Source of the DNA: Candidatus Eiseniibacteriota bacterium
GTDB taxonomy: Bacteria; Eisenbacteria; RBG-16-71-46; CAIMUX01
Length of the DNA stretch: 64,000 nucleotides
Direction: 5' to 3'
Assembly: GCA_016712505.1 (NCBI GenBank)
Contig: JADJQY010000004.1
Span: forward strand, 186,001 to 250,000
The notes below the pieces were generated by a model. The model did no database searches and was not told the origin of the DNA. It saw only the letters and a list, made by a program, of their open reading frames with translations. Of this stretch, positions 57,881 through 64,000 are shown piece by piece (position 1 is the stretch's first letter; each line of letters begins with the position of its first letter). The position numbers and the translations under genes were made by a program.

Positions 57881-58314
57881 CTGGGAACCTCCTGTTGCAA
57901 ACGACTCAGGATCCTGGGAATGCGCGGCTCGTCGGCCCGAACGCGTCCGGCTTGCGCGAGGTAGGTGCGGGCGCGTTCCAGGCTGCAATAGAGCTCGAGC
58001 ATCCCGAGGCTGAGCAGAACCGGGTAGGGATCGGTGGCGTAGGGAAGACGCTTCTCCAGCGCGCGGCAGAGATCGGGACAGGGACAATCCTCGTCCTCGG
58101 CCTGGGTGTCGATGATGCTCCGGGGATCTTCGTGCACCGCCTGTTCGAGCAGGTCGAGCGCTTCCGAGAGCCGACCGAGCACGATGTTGGTCACGATCAG
58201 CTTCTTGCGAATGGGAGAGACGTTCGAGGCGTCAGCGAGCGCCGCCTCGAGCAACGGCAGGGCATGGAGGTAGTCACGATCGAGGAAGTAGCGATTGGCC
58301 AGCATCAACGACAT
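57862..58314 (-). CDS. Small cytoplasmic TPR-like protein with CPCPDLC motif
   Basis: 150 residues with no signal peptide. Helical repeats of TPR type (LANRYFLDRDYLHALPLLEAAL; LIVTNIVLGRLSEALDLLEQAV). An acidic loop then carries three cysteines (EDEDCPCPDLC), a possible metal or cluster site. Its end overlaps the start of the UGA-containing cytochrome by 19 bases, so the two are co-translated. Its role could be assembly of the exported redox proteins, but nothing in the sequence proves this. Confidence 0.75.
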   Translation of the reverse strand: MSLMLANRYFLDRDYLHALPLLEAALADASNVSPIRKKLIVTNIVLGRLSEALDLLEQAVHEDPRSIIDTQAEDEDCPCPDLCRALEKRLPYATDPYPVLLSLGMLELYCSLERARTYLAQAGRVRADEPRIPRILSRLQQEVPRCSSAS

Positions 58315-58350
58315 CTCACCCTCGACAGATCAGCGGTTCGAGTGTGGAGA

Positions 58351-58367
58351 CGTAACCGGCGTGCCGA
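58351..58367 (-). promoter_or_regulatory. Near-consensus sigma-54 promoter of the cytochrome/rhodanese operon
   Basis: Minus-strand CGGCACG-CCGG-TTACGT: the -24 element is intact (GGCAC) and spacing is correct, but the -12 reads TTAC instead of TTGC. The start would be near 58342, 28 bases before the ATG at 58314. The rest of the 332-base gap (58315-58646) holds the palindromes listed below and no gene. Confidence 0.45.
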
Positions 58368-58452
58368 CAGCGAGGTCTGAGCCCAGGCCCTGCATCGTGT
58401 TATGTCGAAATGCGTTATGAGGGCGAGCCGGATCGGTCGATTGTTCCTCTCG

Positions 58453-58469
58453 TGGAACGAATCGTTCCA
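58453..58469. promoter_or_regulatory. Candidate enhancer site for the PAS sigma-54 activator
   Basis: TGGAACGA-A-TCGTTCCA is a perfect 17-bp palindrome, 110-120 bases upstream of the predicted operon start, the usual enhancer distance. A half-site (CGATTGTTCC) abuts it on the left. A looser copy, GAAACGATTTGTTTC, lies at 58543-58557. The same motif recurs twice upstream of the activator gene. Confidence 0.7.
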
Positions 58470-58646
58470 AAGGAGAGGGGACGCCTTCGCTAACGCGTTG
58501 GTAAAGAATGAAATCCAGATGAGGAAGACAACCCGTTCCACCGAAACGATTTGTTTCCCGAGAGCCGGACAGGCGTTGACCAGCGAGCGCGCGCGCCGCG
58601 GCGAGCGGATCTTCCACCGCGACAGAACGGGCTGTTCAGCGCCCGG

Positions 58647-60050
58647 CTAGGCGGTTGTTGGGCGGGTCAACCCCTCCCTGACCATGCGCCGCCAGAGGGT
58701 GGTACGACCGATGCCGAGGCGCCGGGCCGCCTCCTGGCGGTTCCAACGGACGGCCACCAGCGTGGCCAGAAGATCGTGCTCCGACGCGACACTCTGCGCC
58801 GCCGGCGAACGCGGCGGCTCTCGGTGCAACTGGCCGCGGTGCGGAGCCTCCTGCTCGTGAAACGTCTCGCGCATCTGCCGCGGGAGGTGCGCTTCCTGGA
58901 TGGTGGAACCGTGGCAGCGCACGAAGGCGTGCTCCACGGCGTTCTCGAGCTCACGGACGTTTCCCGGCCATCCGTACTCCAGGATCCGCCCCATCGCCCG
59001 GGGCGAGAATCCGGTCACCGGCCGGTTGAACACCGCCCGGTTTCTCCGGAGGAAGTGTTCGGCCAGCGGGATGAGGTCCTCGCGCCGATCGCGCAGCGGC
59101 GGCAGGGTGACCGGAACGACGTTCAGGCGGTAGAAGAGGTCCTCGCGAAACGTTCCCTCCCGCACCAGCTCGCGCAGCGGGCGATTGGTCGCGGCGAGAA
59201 CCCTGACATCGACACGCAGGGTGTGATTGCCACCCACCCGCTCGAATTCCTGCTCCTGCAAGACCCGGAGCAGCTTGACTTGCACGGACGGGCTCGCCAC
59301 GCCGATTTCGTCGAGGAAGAGCGTTCCTCCGTCGGCCAGCTCGAACCGCCCGGCACGGTCGGCCCGGGCATCGGTGAAGGCGCCGCGCACATGACCGAAC
59401 AGCTCCGATTCGAGCAGTGATTCGGCGAAGGCGCCACAGTTGATCTTGATGAACGGGCGGTCCTTGCGTCTCGAGCCACGCTGGATGGCCCGCGCCACCA
59501 GCTCCTTCCCCGTGCCAGACTCCCCTTCGATCAGGACGGTCGAGCAGCAATCGGCGAGCTCATCGATCAGCTCGTAGAGTTCCTTCATCGCCCGGCTACG
59601 CCCGATCAGCCCCTGCCGGTCGACCTGGCCGAGCAAGTCGTCGCGCAGCCGACGATCCGCGGTGACATCCCGGAACGACACCACCCCACCTTGGGGTCTC
59701 CCCTCGGCGTCGCGAAGCACCGCCGTATTGACCGCGAGGTCGAGCGGCCTTCCGTCCGCGCTCTCCGCCTTCACCTCGTAGTTCCAGACCTGACGACCGG
59801 TCTCGAGCGTGATGCGGAGCGGACACTCGTTCTGGCAGCGATCGGAGCGCATGACCTTCCGGCAGAGGCGCCCCAGTGCTTCCGCCTCGCCGATCCCCAG
59901 CAAGGCCTGACCCGAGCGGTTCACGCTGGAGATCCGCCACTCCGGGTCGACGGTGAAGACCCCATCCGGAAGTGAATCGAGGATGTCGCGGAGGTGCCCC
60001 TCCAGGGCCGGCCTTGCGAGGTCAGGTTCGGTTCGATCGAGCGCGCTCAT
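58647..60050 (-). CDS. PAS-domain sigma-54-dependent activator
   Basis: 467 residues from ATG 60050 (AGGAGGGG upstream). PAS domain about 20-145 (ILDSLPDGVFTVDPEWRISSVN...). It has a cysteine motif C-x8-C-x3-CPL (CRKVMRSDRCQNECPL), a form common in PAS activators and possibly a metal or redox site. AAA+ domain about 165-390: Walker A GESGTGKE; GAFTDA at the sigma-54 contact loop in place of GAFTGA; Walker B GTLFLDEIG; NVRELENAVEHAF. C-terminal Fis-type HTH (VAVRWNRQEAARRLGIGRTTLWRRM). It lies directly upstream of the cytochrome/rhodanese operon and shares palindromes with it, so it probably controls that operon and itself. Confidence 0.92.
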   Translation of the reverse strand: MSALDRTEPDLARPALEGHLRDILDSLPDGVFTVDPEWRISSVNRSGQALLGIGEAEALGRLCRKVMRSDRCQNECPLRITLETGRQVWNYEVKAESADGRPLDLAVNTAVLRDAEGRPQGGVVSFRDVTADRRLRDDLLGQVDRQGLIGRSRAMKELYELIDELADCCSTVLIEGESGTGKELVARAIQRGSRRKDRPFIKINCGAFAESLLESELFGHVRGAFTDARADRAGRFELADGGTLFLDEIGVASPSVQVKLLRVLQEQEFERVGGNHTLRVDVRVLAATNRPLRELVREGTFREDLFYRLNVVPVTLPPLRDRREDLIPLAEHFLRRNRAVFNRPVTGFSPRAMGRILEYGWPGNVRELENAVEHAFVRCHGSTIQEAHLPRQMRETFHEQEAPHRGQLHREPPRSPAAQSVASEHDLLATLVAVRWNRQEAARRLGIGRTTLWRRMVREGLTRPTTA

Positions 60051-60108
60051 GGGGTCCCCTCCTGGCGACGGACGTTGCCCCAAGCTGCACCCAGATCGGG
60101 CTCCCCGT

Positions 60109-60154
60109 GAAATGAATCGTTCCACTATCGGATTCGCGGGGAACTAATCGTTCC
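60109..60154. promoter_or_regulatory. Two tandem copies of the activator-site motif upstream of its own gene
   Basis: GAAATGAATCGTTCC at 60109-60123 and GGAACTAATCGTTCC at 60140-60154 share AATCGTTCC with the palindrome at 58453-58469. Start-to-start distance is 31 bases, about three helical turns, so both face the same side of DNA. They lie 59-104 bases before the activator's start codon, consistent with autoregulation. Confidence 0.65.
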
Positions 60155-60176
60155 AGCGGTCGTCGCCGGACCGTCT

Positions 60177-62969
60177 TCACCTCAGTCGGAGGATCCTCCC
60201 CTCCTGAATCCGACCGCCCTGCTCGACTCGCACGAGGTAGATCCCGTTCGAAACCTCCGCCCCCCCTTCGGCGCGGCCATCCCAGGGGATCTCGAGCGAC
60301 CCCGCCGTGGCGGCGAGCCGCTCCAACCGGCGCAGTCGTCGTCCCGCGACGTCGAAGAGGTCGACCGAGACGGGGCCGGCGCCCGGGAGGACGAGCCGAA
60401 GCGTGGTCCGGTCGGTGAACGGACTGGGCGAAGCCGACCAGGTGAAGAGGCTCGAGGCAGAGCCGGACGGGTCGATCGCGACCGTCGCACCCTGCCCGGT
60501 GTCGAGGGCGAGATCGTCGATGTACCAGCCGAGTTTGTGCCCGGAGATGTTGCTCTTGAAGACGAAACGGAAACGGAAGTCGCCTCCGGCGTAGGCATCG
60601 AGGTTGAAGATGGCGGGCTTCCAGCCGTAGATCCGGCCATTGTACCCCGGTTTGTACAACATGATGATGATGCTGTCGTCCGGATAGCCGCCAAGGGGGT
60701 GCGCGACCACCCAGGTATTCTGCGCGGCATCCCACACTTCGAGGTTGCCGCCGTCATCGCTGTCGATCCAGTAGTAGTGCTTGAAGCTCAGGGTGAGCGA
60801 GGTCGCAGTGGAGAGATCGATTACCGGTGAGGTGAGGATCGACGTCTTGAGGTCGCCGTAGGCTCCGTCGATGTTGACTCCCCAGCACTTCACGCCGCTC
60901 GGAGGGCGCGGGGGGTTCAGGATCGGGAAGGTCGGCGTCCCCCACTCCCACTCGCCGGTCGCGGTGTACCCGCCGTTGCTCGTCTCGAAGTCGAGCGCGT
61001 CGACGAGCACCGGATTCCAGGCCCCGGAGATCGGGACCGCCTGGTAGGTTGCGCCGCGCGCCGGGTGGAATCCGGCGACCGCCACATACTCGCGTTCCGG
61101 CACGCCTCCCAGGGAATAGGTACCGTCGGTCGCGACGTCGATGGTATCGAGCGGCGTGTCGGCGAGGTAGACCCGCGCGTCGGCCAGAGGCGCCCCGCGT
61201 TGATCGCGGACGAGACCGCTGAGTTCCCCGATCGGCAGGGGGTCGAGGTCGAGCACGAAGCTGTTCATTTGATTGGCGAGCACCTCGACCGCGAAGTCCT
61301 CGTCGGCGTAGTAAAAGTTCCCCGCAACCCGAAGGGTCAGCATTCCGGCGGTGCACTGGAGCACTGCCTCGCCCGCCGGACCGGTGCGGGAAATGCGCCC
61401 GGTCTCGACCGTCTCGATCACCAGGCCCGGGAGAGGTTCGAGCGTGGCAGAGTCGCGAAGGAGTACCTCGACGTCCCCGAATCCGAGCAGGAGACGCTCC
61501 CGCGCCGCCGAGAGGTTAGGGCGTTCGCCGATCTGCTTCGATCCGACCCAGGGTGATCCAGTAACGCTCAGGATCTCCTGGGCCAGCCCCGGCGTGAGAG
61601 GGCGGCCGTAGAGCGCAAGGCATTGTCCCTGCAGCGAGCCGACGGCTCCGACCACGATCGGCGACGCTCCGGAGGTGCCATTGAATCCCGAGGTGTAATG
61701 CATCTCGGGCGGCCCCCCCTGCAGATCCCCGCAGCAGGTGGTGACGATCGACGAACCCCAGCCCTGGAGATCGAGGCGGCTGCCATAGTCCGAAAACCAC
61801 TCTGCGTCGAGTCCGTTGGGGGTCCCGGCTCCGACCATGATCGCACCGCTGTCGCGCACCCGGCGGTTGAAGGTGTCGCCGTAGAGGGCATCGTCGAGAT
61901 TCACCGTGCCGTTGGCGCCCGCCTCGACACAGATGATGCCGAGCGCCGTCGAGACCTGGATCGCGGCGAAGACATCGGGGATCCACTCCATCGGCATCCA
62001 GTTCTCAGGCCCGGAGACCTGGATCTCGATCAGGTAGATGTCGCCCGGAGCGAGCACGCCGTTCGCCTCGGTGATGCGAAGGGCGAGGTCGTCGGTGTTG
62101 ATCGCGCCGATCGCCATCTCGGGTGCGATCCCCTGAATGCCGAAGCCGTTGTGTTGGCCGCCGAACTCGCCCAGGACCGCGGTGCCGTGGTCGCTCACCG
62201 CGGGAATTCCACCGTAGTACCAGGCAGGCTTCAGGTCCTCGTGGGTGAAGAGCCACCCGAATTCGAGGTCAATCATCCGGACCGCCTGCCCGAGCCCACC
62301 GTCGAAGCCCCAGACGGCGTCTGCGTTGATGCCAACGGGCGAGGCGTAGAGATAGCCCTGGAGGTTCGAGAAATCCGGGGTCGTGCCACGGACGCCGCTC
62401 TGGTCGAAGACGGCGCGGGGCAGAGAAGGCGGCGAGAGACGAACCTCTTCGAAGGCGGCCACTTCCGGTCGGGGGAGCGCGTATGCCTCGACCACTCCCG
62501 GCGTCCGATTCAGCCGGGCCAGCAGATCACGCAGACGACCGGCGCTGTCGTCGGTCATGTCCGGAAGCCGCAGCAGCGCGTAGCTATTGAGGTCGGGCAC
62601 GGCGGAGCGACTGCGCGCCGCGGCGCGCGCCCGCTCGAACTCCAGGTCGCCCTCGGAGCGATGCCAGCGCCGCTCCCAGACCGAACCCGGTACCGACGCC
62701 GACACGGCCGCCGCCTCCGCGATGTCGTGTCCGCTCAGGGAGAGAAGAGCGCCGCCACGCACCCGCACGCCGAGAGACTCGTCGAAGCGAACGATGACCC
62801 GATTGCGGTCGACCTGATCCACGCGGGATCGGTAGTCGGCAGGGACCGGCATCGCGGCCCCGACGGCGGCCGCCGGAGCGTCGATCCCGCCGCCTGAGAT
62901 CAGAGCGGCCGCAGCGTAGGCGATGAATGTTACCGGACGAATGCGGGAGGCGAGGCGAGGTGCGTGCAT
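60177..62969 (-). CDS. Secreted subtilisin-family (S8) peptidase with sorting domain
   Basis: 930 residues from ATG 62969 (GGGGGAAACC upstream; the longer frame to 63572 lies inside the HDOD gene). Signal peptide TFIAYAAAALISGGG. Propeptide-like region to about 190. S8 domain about 205-500 with triad Asp234 (VRMIDLEFG), His261 (DHGTAVLG) and Ser433 (NGTSGASP). A carboxypeptidase-regulatory-like beta domain follows (about 585-660, LSGLVRDQRGAPLADARVYL). Next is a MAM/jelly-roll-like domain (about 690-830, ...SLTLSFKHYYWIDSDDGG...). The end is a FlgD/T9SS sorting domain (SASPSPFTDRTTLRL, FDVAGRRLRRL, SNGIYLVRVEQ). Exported protease, substrate unknown. Confidence 0.92.
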   Translation of the reverse strand: MHAPRLASRIRPVTFIAYAAAALISGGGIDAPAAAVGAAMPVPADYRSRVDQVDRNRVIVRFDESLGVRVRGGALLSLSGHDIAEAAAVSASVPGSVWERRWHRSEGDLEFERARAAARSRSAVPDLNSYALLRLPDMTDDSAGRLRDLLARLNRTPGVVEAYALPRPEVAAFEEVRLSPPSLPRAVFDQSGVRGTTPDFSNLQGYLYASPVGINADAVWGFDGGLGQAVRMIDLEFGWLFTHEDLKPAWYYGGIPAVSDHGTAVLGEFGGQHNGFGIQGIAPEMAIGAINTDDLALRITEANGVLAPGDIYLIEIQVSGPENWMPMEWIPDVFAAIQVSTALGIICVEAGANGTVNLDDALYGDTFNRRVRDSGAIMVGAGTPNGLDAEWFSDYGSRLDLQGWGSSIVTTCCGDLQGGPPEMHYTSGFNGTSGASPIVVGAVGSLQGQCLALYGRPLTPGLAQEILSVTGSPWVGSKQIGERPNLSAARERLLLGFGDVEVLLRDSATLEPLPGLVIETVETGRISRTGPAGEAVLQCTAGMLTLRVAGNFYYADEDFAVEVLANQMNSFVLDLDPLPIGELSGLVRDQRGAPLADARVYLADTPLDTIDVATDGTYSLGGVPEREYVAVAGFHPARGATYQAVPISGAWNPVLVDALDFETSNGGYTATGEWEWGTPTFPILNPPRPPSGVKCWGVNIDGAYGDLKTSILTSPVIDLSTATSLTLSFKHYYWIDSDDGGNLEVWDAAQNTWVVAHPLGGYPDDSIIIMLYKPGYNGRIYGWKPAIFNLDAYAGGDFRFRFVFKSNISGHKLGWYIDDLALDTGQGATVAIDPSGSASSLFTWSASPSPFTDRTTLRLVLPGAGPVSVDLFDVAGRRLRRLERLAATAGSLEIPWDGRAEGGAEVSNGIYLVRVEQGGRIQEGRILRLR

Positions 62970-63040
62970 GGTTTCCCCCGATACAGGTGCGTGACTTGAG
63001 CCGGAACTCAAGTATAGCCACCCGGGGAGGAGACCGTCCG

Positions 63041-63898
63041 CTACTTGTAGACTGCGAGAACTCCCTGGACCTGCTCGCGCGTCTTCTCCACCACCTCGGC
63101 GAACTGCTCGGTCGACAGGCCAAGCCGGCCCAACGAGCTCTGGTCCATCGGAGACGGCGCCGTCCCTTCCGCTACCGCGTAGGCGGTGGCATCCGCGAGG
63201 TGGACGGTGTCGCAGATCGCCTGCACATCGGGACGGCCGGCCCAGGTCGACTCGGCGACTCCGTTCGGATCGTGGTGGAAGGTGATCCCGGCGACGATCG
63301 TCTCCGGGAGCTTCCAGTTCTGTGCGATCAACCCGCCGAGTTCGGCGTGATGGACCCCGAGCACCTCCATTTCGGCCCGCAGCGGCGAGAGGTGCGCCTC
63401 CTGCATCGCCTCGCCCAGGACCGCCCGGACCTCCGGCTTGAGGAAACGCCCCAGGACCAGCTTGCCAATGTCGTGGAGGAGGGCGGCGGTGAAGCACTCG
63501 GGCGGGACCGAGACCTTGGCGAGTCGCGCCCAGTTCTCGGCCGCGAGGGCGGCGGTCAGAGCGTGATGCCACAGATCGCCCTCGCCCAGGCCATACTCCG
63601 GCACGCTAGTGCTCATCCGCCCATGGACCGCGGTTGCGGTGGCCAGAGAGAGAACCGCCCCGGAACCGAGCCTCATCACTGCGGCGCGCACCGTGGTGAT
63701 CGGATGAACCGCCGCGCTGGCGGCTGAGTTCGCGGTCTTGAGGAGACGCCCAGTGAGGGCGGGATCGAGTTCGACCACCCGCTGGATCTGCGCCAGGTCG
63801 GAGTTCTCGCTCGCGACGAGCGAGGCGAGCCGAGTGACACTGGCGGGAAGGGGATCGAGTTCCTGCGCCGATTTGATGAGTTCATCGAGCTGAATCAA
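63041..63898 (-). CDS. HDOD-domain signalling protein
   Basis: 285 residues from TTG 63898, supported by GGGAGGG 6 bases upstream. One HDOD domain covers about 10-210: IKSAQELDPLPASVTRLASLVAS, VVELDPALTGRLLKTANSA, and an HD-like motif retained as LLHDIGKLVLG; a second His pair occurs at EVLGVHHAELGGLIA. HDOD proteins act in chemotaxis-like, second-messenger and stress regulation without proven catalysis. There is a 71-base gap to the subtilase; no functional link is evident. Confidence 0.9.
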   Translation of the reverse strand: MIQLDELIKSAQELDPLPASVTRLASLVASENSDLAQIQRVVELDPALTGRLLKTANSAASAAVHPITTVRAAVMRLGSGAVLSLATATAVHGRMSTSVPEYGLGEGDLWHHALTAALAAENWARLAKVSVPPECFTAALLHDIGKLVLGRFLKPEVRAVLGEAMQEAHLSPLRAEMEVLGVHHAELGGLIAQNWKLPETIVAGITFHHDPNGVAESTWAGRPDVQAICDTVHLADATAYAVAEGTAPSPMDQSSLGRLGLSTEQFAEVVEKTREQVQGVLAVYK

Positions 63899-64000
63899 GG
63901 CACCCTCCCAGGACGGAGCTTGCGCGGGCGGCCGGCTGGCCCCCTCTAGAAATCGGTCCGACCGGATGTCTGCTTCAGTCCGAAGATCCCCGAGCTTTTT

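Noticed and set aside
63946..64000. Possible 3' tail of another minus-strand gene ending in TAG at 63946-63948
   Set aside because: Only about 17 codons are visible, too few to distinguish from chance.

Overview
The window is GC-rich and gene-dense. It holds no rRNA, tRNA, CRISPR array or recognisable insertion sequence. Five large secreted proteins (genes at 2959, 17377, 32993, 38999 and 60177) end in the same FlgD/T9SS-type sorting domain: an N-P-x-R or N-P-F-like turn, a 'D-x-x-G-R' strand, and a final G-[IV]-Y-[FL]-x-R strand. With the many multiheme cytochromes, sigma-54 activators and secreted beta-sandwich proteins, this suggests an FCB-related bacterium of the Eisenbacteria/Krumholzibacteria type. 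That placement is inference.

Layout. 1-10.1 kb: an incomplete TPR protein, two secreted proteins of unknown role (the larger with a possible caspase-like His/Cys pair), the repair factor Mfd and a small membrane protein. 10.1-15.7 kb: an FNR-like regulator with four candidate cluster cysteines, divergent from an operon encoding an outer-membrane electron conduit (9-heme lipoprotein, beta-barrel, 12-heme cytochrome, 6-heme lipoprotein). 15.7-18.3 kb: two secreted proteins. 18.4-40.6 kb: a beta-1,3-glucan utilisation region. It contains a glucan-binding lipoprotein, a ROK repressor, GH16, GH17 and GH1 enzymes, a GH2-like enzyme fused to an outer-membrane barrel, an Opp/Dpp-type ABC importer, a clan GH-Q phosphorylase candidate, CBM proteins, and a second GH16 protein with two frameshifts. 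41.2-48.6 kb: RsgA, a HEPN/MNT pair, MoxR-DUF58-BatA and a membrane TPR protein. 48.6-55.4 kb: a kinase-like/TPR protein, a GAF sigma-54 activator and small secreted cysteine-rich proteins, with a strong -24/-12 promoter. 55.4-60.2 kb: a PAS sigma-54 activator and an operon with a TPR protein, an 11-heme-site cytochrome interrupted by an in-frame UGA, and a double rhodanese lipoprotein. 60.2-64 kb: a secreted subtilase and an HDOD protein.

How the parts fit. Two convergent operons (18.5-26.6 kb on + and 32.0-26.6 kb on -) start from promoters with the same geometry, TTGACA, then 20 bp, then a nearly identical 21-bp operator. They therefore look like one regulon of the encoded ROK repressor. 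The importer is split between them: binding protein, two permeases and one ATPase in one operon, the second ATPase in the other. Surface GH16/GH17 enzymes would cut beta-1,3-glucan, the barrel fusion could supply an outer-membrane route, the ABC system would import oligomers, and GH1 plus the phosphorylase candidate would finish them in the cytoplasm. The two cytochrome loci appear separately controlled, one by an FNR-like protein and one by a sigma-54 activator whose binding sites recur upstream. The strongest novel signal is the in-frame UGA at 57650-57652. It is followed by a hairpin of bacterial SECIS geometry and joins a lipoprotein signal peptide to a heme domain that could not otherwise be exported. 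This suggests a selenocysteine-containing multiheme cytochrome.
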